From contig DATDAH010000229.1 of NCBI GenBank assembly GCA_036525535.1, positions 1 to 16,853 of the forward strand: a stretch of DNA of 16,853 nucleotides, given 5' to 3'. The notes beneath the pieces are model-generated. The model was not told the origin of the DNA and made no database searches. It was given only the letters and a program-made list of their open reading frames with translations. Positions 1 through 6,508 of the stretch are shown here, in pieces (position 1 is the stretch's first letter; the number at the start of each line of letters is the position of its first letter). The position numbers and the translations under genes were made by a program. This DNA is from DATDAH01 sp036525535. Lineage in GTDB: Bacteria > Actinomycetota > Acidimicrobiia > Acidimicrobiales > DATDAH01.

Positions 1-41
1 CACCCCTAAGCTCCGCGGCGGTCTCAACCAGGAGGAACGCA
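1..41 (+). promoter_or_regulatory. 5' leader and Shine-Dalgarno of the first gene
   Basis: This short stretch holds a strong ribosome binding site, AGGAGG at 30-35, six bases before the ATG at 42. No promoter can be judged because the sequence begins at base 1. It is the best Shine-Dalgarno in the window; several other genes appear to be leaderless. Confidence 0.7.
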
Positions 42-587
42 ATGGGTGTGTTGGCGACGATCGTGGAGCTGGGCAGCGACGACACGGTCTACGGGATCAT
101 GCTCCTGCTCCACATCCTCTCGGCCATCGTGGGCTTCGGTGGCGTGCAGCTCAACGGCCTCTACGCCCAGCAGGCCCAGCAGCGGCCGGGCCGGGAGGGG
201 GTGGCCATCAACCAGGCTGTCTGGGCGGTCTCGAAGGTCGCCGAGATCTTCATCTACCTCGTCTTCGTGTCCGGCGTCCTGCTCGTGCTGATGTCCGAGA
301 ACGACCTCATCAGCTTCGGTGACCTCTGGATCTCGCTGTCGATCCTGCTCTACCTCATCGGCATCGGCCTGTCCCACGCGATCCTGTTCCCGTCCGTGCG
401 GAAGGCCAACGCCCTGGCCGAGGAGCTGTCCCGGACCGAGGGCCCGCCCCCCGGCGCCCAGGGCCCGCCGCCCCAGGTGGTCCAGCTCGAGGCGCTGGGC
501 CAGAAGATCGGGATGACCGACATGGTCCTCAAGGTCCTCCTGGTCGTCATCCTCTTCCTCATGATCTTCAAGCCCGGCTTCCCGTGA
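42..587 (+). CDS. Four-helix integral membrane protein (DUF2269-like)
   Basis: This 181-residue protein has four predicted membrane helices at about residues 17-41, 67-84, 94-115 and 161-176. The first helix carries a histidine and a glycine-rich stretch (LHILSAIVGFGG), as in DUF2269-type small membrane proteins. A Pro/Gly-rich cytoplasmic or periplasmic loop (about 134-145) precedes the last helix. The start is set by AGGAGG six bases upstream of the ATG. The stop overlaps the GTG start of the next gene in GTGA (584-587), so the two are probably translated together. No catalytic motif is visible and the function is unknown; the DUF2269 assignment comes from general resemblance and is uncertain. 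Coupling to a DUF2889 protein suggests a shared role. Confidence 0.75.
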   Translation: MGVLATIVELGSDDTVYGIMLLLHILSAIVGFGGVQLNGLYAQQAQQRPGREGVAINQAVWAVSKVAEIFIYLVFVSGVLLVLMSENDLISFGDLWISLSILLYLIGIGLSHAILFPSVRKANALAEELSRTEGPPPGAQGPPPQVVQLEALGQKIGMTDMVLKVLLVVILFLMIFKPGFP

Positions 588-1288
588 CGGGGTACCGGCG
601 ACGGATCGAGCTGGTCACGGTGTCGCCGGAGAAGGTCTGGGGGGAGTTGGAGGACGACTTCCACCACTTCCGGGTGACGGTCGGCCACCGGGACGGAGAG
701 GTGGTGGGCATCGACGGCGACGCCCCACGTCATCCCTGGTCCACCTGCCCGGACGCCCTCGGACCACTGCAGGCCCTCGTCGGCGCACCGGTGACGGCCG
801 ACGCCACGGCCCACGGCACCCACGCCGACGCCCGCACGACGTGCACCCATTGGTTCGACCTCGCGGGTCTGGCCATCGCCCAGGTCGGCGCAGGGCGGGA
901 CCACCGCCGCTACGACATGACCGTGCCCGACCGGGGTGAAGGTGGGCGGACGACGGCCCACCTGGCCCGCGACGGGGTCGACCTCCTCGACTGGGACGTC
1001 GACGCGCGGACGGTCCTCGGTCCCGAGCCGTACGCCGGCCAGCCGATGGGGCGGGGCTTCCTGGCCTGGGCCAACGCCACACTGGACCCGGACACGGCCG
1101 AGGCCGCCATCGCCTTGCGCCGGGCCTGCCGGATCTCCCTCGGTCGCCTGATGGACCTGGACGACTACGAGCGGGCCTCCGAAGTCGGCCACGCCATGGC
1201 CGACACCTGCCACACCTTCTCGACCGACGTCATGGAGACCGCCCTCCGCATCAAGGGCTCGACCGTCACCCTCGACTGGCCTCGCTGA
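584..1288 (+). CDS. DUF2889 family protein
   Basis: This 234-residue soluble protein carries the DUF2889 hallmarks near its N-terminus: an RxIELVTVSPEKV strand, LEDDFHHFRV at about 22-31, and a later PWSTCP segment at about 51-56. The rest is helical, with a C-terminal TCHTFS segment near residue 209. The biochemical role of the family is not established. The GTG start at 584 lies inside the stop of the upstream membrane-protein gene (4-bp overlap), with no independent Shine-Dalgarno, so coupled translation is likely. DUF2889 proteins, as I recall, occur in bacteria that degrade aromatic or steroid compounds. Its place beside sterol genes fits that, but this is inference. The stop codon falls within a degenerate copy of an intergenic repeat (1281-1296). 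Confidence 0.85.
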   Translation: MTGYRRRIELVTVSPEKVWGELEDDFHHFRVTVGHRDGEVVGIDGDAPRHPWSTCPDALGPLQALVGAPVTADATAHGTHADARTTCTHWFDLAGLAIAQVGAGRDHRRYDMTVPDRGEGGRTTAHLARDGVDLLDWDVDARTVLGPEPYAGQPMGRGFLAWANATLDPDTAEAAIALRRACRISLGRLMDLDDYERASEVGHAMADTCHTFSTDVMETALRIKGSTVTLDWPR

Positions 1289-1358
1289 CGCTCGGCAAGT
1301 CCGGCGCCGCCGAAGCTGCGGGTCCTCGGAGCTGCTCCGCTCCGCTGCGCAGCGCGAC
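1281..1358. other. Convergent intergenic region with a degenerate repeat
   Basis: CTCGCTGACGCTCGGC (1281-1296) is the reverse complement of the GCCGAGCGCAGCGAG core with one inserted base, and it overlaps the DUF2889 stop. The rest of the 70-bp gap is GC-rich with several short inverted repeats and no clear terminator. Confidence 0.4.
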
Positions 1359-2267
1359 CTACTGGTTGGGCTTGTCGCCGGAGGCGGCGGCGGCCCGCAT
1401 GGCGTCGAGACGGTCGATGAGGCCCATGCGCTCCTGACCCACTCCCTCGTCGATCTGCGCCGCGATCTCCGCCGGCGTCCAGCGCCCGCCCCCCTCGTGG
1501 TCCATCGAGCGGACCTCGTGGGGCTGGTCCCACACGGCGATCGTCGGGCCGTTCACGGTGTACACCTGACCGGTGATGTGGCGGGCCTCGTCCGACAGCA
1601 GGTAGACGACCATCGGGGCGACGTCCTCGGCATCACCCATCTGCAGCTCCATCGGCACCTGGGCCGACAGGCGGGTCTGGGCGACGGGGGCGATGCAGTT
1701 GGACGTGACGCCGTAGCGGTACATCCCGGCGGCGGCCGAGCGGACCAGGGAGACGATGCCGCCCTTGGCCGCGGCGTAGTTGGCCTGGGCCACGCTGCCG
1801 GCGAACGCCCCGGACGTGAAGCCGATGAGGGAGCCCGACTTCTGCTCCTTCATGCGGGCGGCGGCGGCCCGGAAGACGGTGAACGTGCCCTTGAGGTGGG
1901 TGGCGATGACCGGGTCCCACTCGTCCTCGGACATGTTGAACAGCATCCGCTCCCGCAGGATCCCGGCCGGGCACACGACGCCGTCGATCTTGCCGAACTG
2001 CTCCACGGCCGTGGCCACGATCCGCTCCCCGCCTGCCATTTCGGCCACCGAGTCGGCCACGGCGACGGCGGTGCCACCGGCGTCGGTGATCTCCTCGACG
2101 ACGGCGTCGGCCACCTCGCTGGTCGGCTCGGAGCCGTCGGGAGCCACCCCGTAGTCGTTGACCACGACGCTGGCACCCTCGGCCGCGCAGGCCAGGGCCA
2201 CGGCCCGCCCGATGCCTCGACCTGCCCCGGTGACGGCGATCGACTTGCCCTCCAGGTACCCGCTCAT
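1359..2267 (-). CDS. SDR-family dehydrogenase, Hsd4A/ChsB1-like (long form)
   Basis: This 302-residue short-chain dehydrogenase has the cofactor motif TGAGRGIG (13-20), catalytic Ser152, Tyr164 and Lys168 (YAAAK), and an NDYGV segment after beta-2 (37-41). The NDYGV segment and a C-terminal extension beyond residue 245 resemble the steroid/hydroxyacyl-CoA dehydrogenases of the 17beta-HSD4 type, such as mycobacterial Rv3502c (about 317 aa). The usual NNAG motif is replaced by CPAG (99-102). The likely reaction is NAD+-dependent oxidation of a 3-hydroxyacyl-CoA or steroid hydroxyl. I chose the ATG at 2267, ahead of the SGYLEGK strand, because GAGAGG lies upstream at the right distance; an upstream in-frame ATG at 2297 would add ten unconserved residues. 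It is transcribed divergently from the next SDR. The substrate is inferred. Confidence 0.85.
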   Translation of the reverse strand: MSGYLEGKSIAVTGAGRGIGRAVALACAAEGASVVVNDYGVAPDGSEPTSEVADAVVEEITDAGGTAVAVADSVAEMAGGERIVATAVEQFGKIDGVVCPAGILRERMLFNMSEDEWDPVIATHLKGTFTVFRAAAARMKEQKSGSLIGFTSGAFAGSVAQANYAAAKGGIVSLVRSAAAGMYRYGVTSNCIAPVAQTRLSAQVPMELQMGDAEDVAPMVVYLLSDEARHITGQVYTVNGPTIAVWDQPHEVRSMDHEGGGRWTPAEIAAQIDEGVGQERMGLIDRLDAMRAAAASGDKPNQ

Positions 2268-2337
2268 CTCTGTGCCTCTCGTCGGTGGGCCAGCCAAGCT
2301 GACGCCTGCGTCATGTGCGGCTGGTTACCTTACGCAC
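2268..2337. promoter_or_regulatory. Divergent promoter region between two SDR genes
   Basis: These 70 bases separate the start codons of two divergent SDR genes. On the plus strand TACCTT (2326-2331) fits an actinobacterial -10 (TANNNT) with six bases to the GTG at 2338, which suggests a leaderless transcript. On the minus strand GAGAGG lies just before the ATG at 2267. I see no KstR box (TNNAACNNGTTNNA) here. Confidence 0.5.
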
Positions 2338-3111
2338 GTGACCGACGGGGCTCCGAACTCGGGGCGGCTCTCCGGAGAGGTGGCCCTGGTGACCGGCTCC
2401 ACGGCCGGGCTGGGTCGGGTCATCGCCCTCCGGCTGGCCGCCGAGGGGGCCGGCGTCGTCGTGACCGGGCGGGACCAGGAGCGGGGCGAAGCGGTCGCCC
2501 ACGAGGTGGGCGGGACCTTCGTCGCCGCCGACCTGAACGACGAGACGGAGGCGACAGCGCTCGTCGATGCCGCCGCTCGGCGCTCCGGCTCGCTGACGAT
2601 CCTGGTCAACAACGCGGTGGCATCCGTGACGTCGATGCCGGTCGACGAGATCGCCACCGACGACTGGGACGCCGCCCTCCGCGTGAACGTGACCGCGCCG
2701 ATGTGGTTGTGCCGGGCCGCCATCCCGCACTTCCGGGCCGCCGGGCACGGATCGATCGTGAACGTCTCGTCCCGAGCCGTCGACCGGGCGTCCCCCGGCC
2801 TGGCCGCCTACGTCGCCAGCAAGGGTGCGCTCAACGCCCTGACCCGGGCTCTGGCGGTCGAGGGCGCGCCCGACGGGATCCGGGCCAACACGGTGGCCCC
2901 CGGCTACATCCTCCACGAGCGCCGTGACGCCGACCTCGACGACGCCGGCCGGGCTCGACGGGAGGCCATGCACCTGACCCGCCTCAGCACCGCGGAGGAC
3001 GTGGCCGCGGCCGTCGCCTTCCTGGCCGGGCCCGACGCCGAGACGGTCACCGGGATCCTGCTCCCCGTCGACGGTGGCTCCACCGCGGCCCGGGCCACGT
3101 CGTTCGGCTGA
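2338..3111 (+). CDS. Short-chain dehydrogenase/reductase (classical SDR, FabG-like)
   Basis: This 257-residue classical SDR has TGSTAGLG (19-26), VNNAV (90-94), NVSS (142-145) and YVASK (158-162), giving the Ser145-Tyr158-Lys162 triad, plus the C-terminal PVDGGSTA strand. The GTG at 2338 is preferred because the Rossmann fold begins about 15 residues later and a -10-like TACCTT sits six bases upstream. An open frame extends up to 2158, but it would overlap the divergent SDR gene and adds no conserved sequence. The gene leads a probable operon with an enoyl-CoA hydratase-like gene (26-bp gap) and a DUF35 gene, so a 3-hydroxyacyl-CoA or hydroxysteroid substrate is likely. Exact specificity cannot be read from the sequence. 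Confidence 0.85.
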   Translation: MTDGAPNSGRLSGEVALVTGSTAGLGRVIALRLAAEGAGVVVTGRDQERGEAVAHEVGGTFVAADLNDETEATALVDAAARRSGSLTILVNNAVASVTSMPVDEIATDDWDAALRVNVTAPMWLCRAAIPHFRAAGHGSIVNVSSRAVDRASPGLAAYVASKGALNALTRALAVEGAPDGIRANTVAPGYILHERRDADLDDAGRARREAMHLTRLSTAEDVAAAVAFLAGPDAETVTGILLPVDGGSTAARATSFG

Positions 3112-3123
3112 TCGCGGGTCCCC

Positions 3124-3129
3124 TACAGT
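3124..3129 (+). promoter_or_regulatory. Possible internal -10 element before the enoyl-CoA hydratase gene
   Basis: TACAGT fits TANNNT and lies eight bases before the ATG at 3138, a spacing that would give a leaderless or nearly leaderless message. No convincing Shine-Dalgarno is present before that ATG. The gene may therefore have its own start of transcription as well as readthrough from the SDR gene. The motif is short and could be chance. Confidence 0.35.
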
Positions 3130-3137
3130 CCGGGCGG

Positions 3138-3956
3138 ATGCCTGACGAGAACGATCTGCTGCACGAGGTCCGCGACGGCGTGGCCTGGCTCACCTTCAAC
3201 CGCCCCGACGCCGGCAACTCGGTCACCCCGGATCAGCGGAACCGCCTCATCGACCTCCTCGACGCGGCCAGCGCCGACCCCAACGTGCGCTGCGTCGTGC
3301 TGACCGCCAACGGCCGCCATTTCTGCACCGGCGCCGACCTCCGCGCCGACCGCGGCGGCGGCCCCGCGAAGCCTGAAGGGGCGCCCGACCGCATGGTCGG
3401 CGATGCCATGCGCATGATCGCCACGGGGGCCCAGCGCCTCATCTCGGCCATGCTGGACTGCGAGAAGCCCGTGATCGTCGGTTTGAACGGCACCGCGGCG
3501 GGCCTGGGTGCCCACCTCACGCTGGCGGCCGACCTGGTGATCGCGGCCGAAGGCGTGAAGATCATCGAGGTCTTCGTCCGTCGGGGGATCATCCCCGACG
3601 CGGGCGGCCCCTACCTGCTGACCCGGGCCGTCGGCCCGCACAAGGCCAAGGAGCTGGCCTTCTTCGGCGACGACCTCTTGGCCGAAGACGCCGCCGCCCT
3701 CGGCATCGTCAACAAGGTCGTGCCCGCCGACGAGCTCGAGGCCACCCTGACCGAGTGGTCGGGGCGCCTGGCCCAAGGGCCGACCCGGGCCATCGCCACG
3801 ACCAAGTGGCTCATCAACCGGGCCGTCGACCAGGACCGCCACACCGCCTTCGGCGAGGAGGCCATGGGCCAGGAGCACGTCATGCACACCCACGACATGG
3901 GTGAGGGCGTGGCCGCCTTCGTGGAGCGCCGGGACGCCGACTTCAAGGGCTGGTAG
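3138..3956 (+). CDS. Enoyl-CoA hydratase/isomerase family protein
   Basis: This 272-residue crotonase-fold protein shows the CTGADL oxyanion segment (63-68), GLNGTAAGLGAHL (115-127) and IIPDAGG (151-157). Aligned by eye to rat mitochondrial enoyl-CoA hydratase, the two catalytic glutamates (Glu144 and Glu164) fall on His126 and Phe146. Asp154 is kept in the G-x-I-P-D-x-G-G position that serves the PaaG-type isomerases. It may therefore be a double-bond isomerase, or a hydratase of altered mechanism, rather than a standard hydratase. It lies 26 bp after the SDR gene and 8 bp before a DUF35 gene, suggesting one acyl-CoA pathway. The ATG at 3138 is the first that precedes the conserved N-terminal strand. 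Confidence 0.9.
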   Translation: MPDENDLLHEVRDGVAWLTFNRPDAGNSVTPDQRNRLIDLLDAASADPNVRCVVLTANGRHFCTGADLRADRGGGPAKPEGAPDRMVGDAMRMIATGAQRLISAMLDCEKPVIVGLNGTAAGLGAHLTLAADLVIAAEGVKIIEVFVRRGIIPDAGGPYLLTRAVGPHKAKELAFFGDDLLAEDAAALGIVNKVVPADELEATLTEWSGRLAQGPTRAIATTKWLINRAVDQDRHTAFGEEAMGQEHVMHTHDMGEGVAAFVERRDADFKGW

Positions 3957-3964
3957 CCCGTGCC

Positions 3965-4393
3965 ATGACGCTCCTGCCGATCCTCCACGACCCCGTCGCC
4001 GCCCCCTTCTGGGAGGGCGCAGCCGTCGGTGAGCTGCGCTACCAGACGTGTGCGGACTGCGGTCGCGTCCGCCACCCGCCCCGGCCCATGTGCCCGTACT
4101 GCAACAGCTTGACCAGCGGCTGGGTGGCGGCGAGCGGACGCGGCACCGTCTGGTCCTTCGTCATCGCCCATCCCCCGCTGCTCCCCGCCTACGCCGAGCA
4201 GGCGCCGTACAACGTCGCCGTCATCACCCTCGACGAGGACCCCGGCCTCCGCATGATCGGCAACGTCGTGCGCACCGCCGACGGCCCGATCGGTGAGCTC
4301 GGCCCCGACGACATCGCCATCGGCACCCCCGTACAGGTCGTCTTCCCCGAGCCCGTGGAGGGCGTCGTGCTCCCGAGGTGGACGCCGGCCTGA
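3965..4393 (+). CDS. Stand-alone DUF35 zinc-ribbon/OB-fold protein
   Basis: This 142-residue protein has a rubredoxin-like zinc ribbon with Cys29-x2-Cys32 and Cys43-x2-Cys46, followed by a C-terminal OB fold (about 55-135, G-x-V-W-S-F-V strand). The spacing matches the DUF35 domain of the ChsH2-like protein in this window (Cys206, 209, 220, 223). DUF35 proteins act as obligate partners of thiolase-fold enzymes such as Ltp2, forming part of the complex that binds acyl-CoA. No thiolase gene is adjacent, so its partner is either the Ltp2-like protein encoded at 7167-8351 or one outside the window. The ATG lies eight bases after the stop of the hydratase gene. The stop codon lies inside the first copy of a tandem repeat. 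Confidence 0.9.
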   Translation: MTLLPILHDPVAAPFWEGAAVGELRYQTCADCGRVRHPPRPMCPYCNSLTSGWVAASGRGTVWSFVIAHPPLLPAYAEQAPYNVAVITLDEDPGLRMIGNVVRTADGPIGELGPDDIAIGTPVQVVFPEPVEGVVLPRWTPA

Positions 4394-4446
4394 CCTGTTC
4401 AGGTCGGGTTCACCCTCGGGAGGCTGACCTGTTCAGGTCGGGTTCA
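4390..4446 (+). repeat. Tandem 23-bp direct repeat, each with an internal palindrome
   Basis: Two identical 23-bp copies lie at 4390-4412 and 4424-4446, a 34-bp period. Each contains the inverted repeat GACCTG-TT-CAGGTC (4392-4405 and 4426-4439). In RNA each copy could fold into a seven-pair stem with a GUUC loop. The 11-bp spacer is itself partly symmetric (CCTC..GAGG). Identity between copies with no degeneracy suggests a two-site operator for a dimeric regulator, or tandem terminator hairpins after the DUF35 gene. There is no T-tract. It does not match the KstR or KstR2 consensus. Confidence 0.8.
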
Positions 4447-4539
4447 TGATCGGCGGTCCACCATTCGACGGTGTCCCGTCGCCTCCATCCCGCCCCGGCG
4501 AGGGCATGCCCGGGGGGTGAGCGGGTAGGTCCCTGGCCC
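4447..4539. other. Leader region before the acyltransferase gene
   Basis: These 93 bases separate the tandem repeat from the preferred acyltransferase start. They contain an alternative in-frame GTG at 4471 and a GGGTAGGT stretch (about 4523-4530) that could act as a ribosome binding site. No clear promoter is visible beyond the CATGAT-like sequence at 4445-4450. Confidence 0.4.
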
Positions 4540-5703
4540 GTGACGGCGCTGCAACAGGACCTGGCCCGCCCCACGCGCTGGCCCGCGCTGGACGGTTTCC
4601 GCGGCCTCGCCGTGCTCATCGTGGTCGGATACCACGCCATTCGCCTCGTGCTCGAGTCCCACGACCTCGTCCACGCCGACCCCGCCCCTCTTGCCCTGTG
4701 GCCAATGGGCCTCGGCAAGTTCACCGTCGACGCCTTCTTCGTGCTGTCCGGCTTCCTGATCGTGACGGCATGGGACCGCCGGCCCGAGTGGAGCTCCTTC
4801 TACCGACGCCGGGCCCGCCGGCTCCTGCCCGCCTACCTCGTGTCGGTCGCCGTCCTCGTGCCACTCGTCGCCCCACAGATCCTCGGCTCGTTGAAGGACC
4901 TCGTCCTGCTGGTGGTGCTCCAGGGCTACATGACCGACCACTTGACCTCGTCGGTCAACGTCCCCTGGTGGAGCCTCACCACCGAGGTCCACTTCTACCT
5001 GCTCGTCCCGCTGCTGGCCCCGCTGCTCCACCGGCGCTTCGGGCGTTGGGCCCTGCTGGCATCGGCCTGCGCCCTGTCCGTCTGGTGGTGGGACCGCGGG
5101 GCGGAGTCCCTGGGCCTGTCGGCCTCGCTGCTGCCGGGCCGGCTGCCCCAGTTCCTGGTCGGCGCCTTGGTCGGCATCGCCGTCCGCGAACGCGGGGTGG
5201 ACTCCTGGGCCTGGATCCTGGCTCGCTCCCGCCTCGTGGCCCGAGCCGCCGTCGTCGGACTGGTCCTGCTCGGCCTCTACCTCGGCGCCAACGGCACCTA
5301 CCACCGCCGCGGCGTGGCCTTCGACCTGTGGATCGAGCCCTTGTCGGGCCTCCTGCTCGCCATCCTGCTCTTCCACCTCGTGGCCCGCCCGCCGGCCTCG
5401 ACGGTGCTCGACGGCCCCACGCTGCGGGGGGCGGGGCTCGTCAGCTACAGCCTCTACCTCTGGCACTACCCGATCCTGACCACCGCGGTGCTGTGGCTCG
5501 ACGTCGGCACCGAGCCGCTCATGGCCGTGCCCGCTGTCCTCCTCGGCTTGGCCGTCACCGCCGCAGTGACCGCCGTGTCGTACCGCTGGATCGAACGGCC
5601 CCTGCTGTACGGCCGCTCCAAGGCGAAGGAACCAACGCCCCAGGCCGGGACGCGAAGGAGCCCGGCCACGGTCGGGTCGCGGAAAGCCGGGGCCCTGGCG
5701 TGA
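4540..5703 (+). CDS. Integral-membrane O-acyltransferase (Acyl_transf_3, OafA type)
   Basis: This protein of about 387 residues has roughly ten membrane helices. It opens with ALDGFRGLAVLIVVGYHA, in which His32 is the family's catalytic histidine. It then shows FFVLSGFLI, the basic YRRRARRLLPAY loop, WSLTTEVHFYLL, and C-terminal SLYLWHYP and YRWIERPLL motifs. The family moves acyl groups (acetyl, succinyl and others) from CoA across or onto the membrane to sugars of lipopolysaccharide, peptidoglycan, glycolipids or secondary metabolites. I prefer the GTG at 4540 because the first conserved residues follow closely and GGGTAGGT lies upstream; a GTG at 4471 would add 23 residues without family character. 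The acceptor is unknown. It ends convergently with the glycine-rich gene. Confidence 0.9.
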   Translation: MTALQQDLARPTRWPALDGFRGLAVLIVVGYHAIRLVLESHDLVHADPAPLALWPMGLGKFTVDAFFVLSGFLIVTAWDRRPEWSSFYRRRARRLLPAYLVSVAVLVPLVAPQILGSLKDLVLLVVLQGYMTDHLTSSVNVPWWSLTTEVHFYLLVPLLAPLLHRRFGRWALLASACALSVWWWDRGAESLGLSASLLPGRLPQFLVGALVGIAVRERGVDSWAWILARSRLVARAAVVGLVLLGLYLGANGTYHRRGVAFDLWIEPLSGLLLAILLFHLVARPPASTVLDGPTLRGAGLVSYSLYLWHYPILTTAVLWLDVGTEPLMAVPAVLLGLAVTAAVTAVSYRWIERPLLYGRSKAKEPTPQAGTRRSPATVGSRKAGALA

Positions 5704-5790
5704 CGTTGCGTTGCCGGCTTCCTGCGGCACAGCCGTAAGTCAGTCCGGTTCGGTGCCCCAACGCTTCTCGCTGACGGCGTCGGTGGCCAC
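5704..5790. other. Short convergent intergenic region
   Basis: These 87 bases lie between the ends of two convergent genes. A weak inverted repeat (TGCCG..CGGCA, about 5713-5730) could be a terminator stem, but it lacks a T-tract and has only five pairs. I see no other element. Confidence 0.3.
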
Positions 5791-6498
5791 CTAGGTCATG
5801 AATCGTCCCGGTGTTCCCGGGTAGCCGGGCCGTCCGTTGTTGCGCGGCGCGGAGGGGCCCGCATCGCCGTTCGGGCTCGGTCCGAAGGGGCCAGCGCCAC
5901 CCGTCCCGCCGGCCCCGCCTGCCCCGCCTGCACCACCCGTCCCGGGAATTCCCCCTCTTCCCCCGGCCAGCGCTGCCGGATCACGGATCACGACGGGTGC
6001 CGCCCATTCGTTGTAGATCCAGACAAGCCCGCCGTTTCCGCCCTTTCCGCCGTCTCCGCCGCGCGCTCCCCTGCCTCCCGCGCCACCGCGCCCGCCGTTA
6101 CCACCACGACCCGCGCCCCATCCCGATCCGCCGTTGCCGCCCACTCCACCGTCCCCCCCGGGCGTGGACGCATCTCCCCCCGGGCCGCCGTTCCCGCCTC
6201 TCGCGCTCAGCCAGTCACGGCTGCCGAAGTCGGGGCCGTCGGGCTCGTTCACGTGGAAGGTCGCGTTGGCGGAATCCTCGCCCGGAATTCCGGGGACACC
6301 GTTCTGCGCCGCAGTGGTCGACTGGACACCGGTGATCCCCTCGTCTCCCTCGGTCCCGTTGTACGACCCGGTGAGGGCCCCACCAGCGGGGCCCGTCGGT
6401 GCCTGTGGTGGGGTGGGAGGCTTTGGGCCGGTTGGAGCGGGCGCTGGCTTGTACTTCGGGTCGTCGAAGCTCTTCCCGTCGAGAATGATCCTGCCCAT
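5791..6498 (-). CDS. Glycine-rich (polyglycine/collagen-like) protein
   Basis: This 235-residue protein has a short ordered N-terminus (MGRIILDGKSFDDP), a Pro-rich linker (18-38), and a mixed segment with DGPDFGSRDW (87-96). Two Gly-rich blocks follow, at about 100-157 (GGNGG, GGDGG, GGRGG units) and 179-203 (GGAGGAGG), separated by a conserved-looking non-glycine strand, LVWIYNEWAAPVVIRDP (158-174). It ends with collagen-like G-x-P triplets. No signal peptide or sortase motif is visible. The GG-x-GG periodicity fits polyglycine-II bundles known from some antifreeze proteins and phage adhesins, or PE_PGRS-like glycine domains. GGAGG lies five bases before the ATG, and the upstream small gene ends 10 bp away, so they form an operon. 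The function is unknown. Confidence 0.75.
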   Translation of the reverse strand: MGRIILDGKSFDDPKYKPAPAPTGPKPPTPPQAPTGPAGGALTGSYNGTEGDEGITGVQSTTAAQNGVPGIPGEDSANATFHVNEPDGPDFGSRDWLSARGGNGGPGGDASTPGGDGGVGGNGGSGWGAGRGGNGGRGGAGGRGARGGDGGKGGNGGLVWIYNEWAAPVVIRDPAALAGGRGGIPGTGGAGGAGGAGGTGGAGPFGPSPNGDAGPSAPRNNGRPGYPGTPGRFMT

Positions 6499-6508
6499 CG
6501 CAGCCTCC

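Noticed and set aside
1497..2927. A 476-residue open frame on the plus strand
   Set aside because: It runs antisense across the SDR gene and out of frame into the next one, with composition typical of high-GC shadow frames and no domain.
4390..4446. Reading the tandem repeat as a KstR, KstR2 or LexA site
   Set aside because: The symmetric core GACCTGTTCAGGTC fits none of those consensus sequences as I know them.
4444..5730. A 428-residue open frame on the minus strand
   Set aside because: It is antisense to the acyltransferase gene, which has all family motifs; the shadow is Gln/Gly/Glu-rich without any fold signal.
5811..6335. GC-rich short repeats as a possible CRISPR array or satellite
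   Set aside because: The periodicity comes from glycine codons of the minus-strand protein; there are no constant-length spacers or identical repeats.
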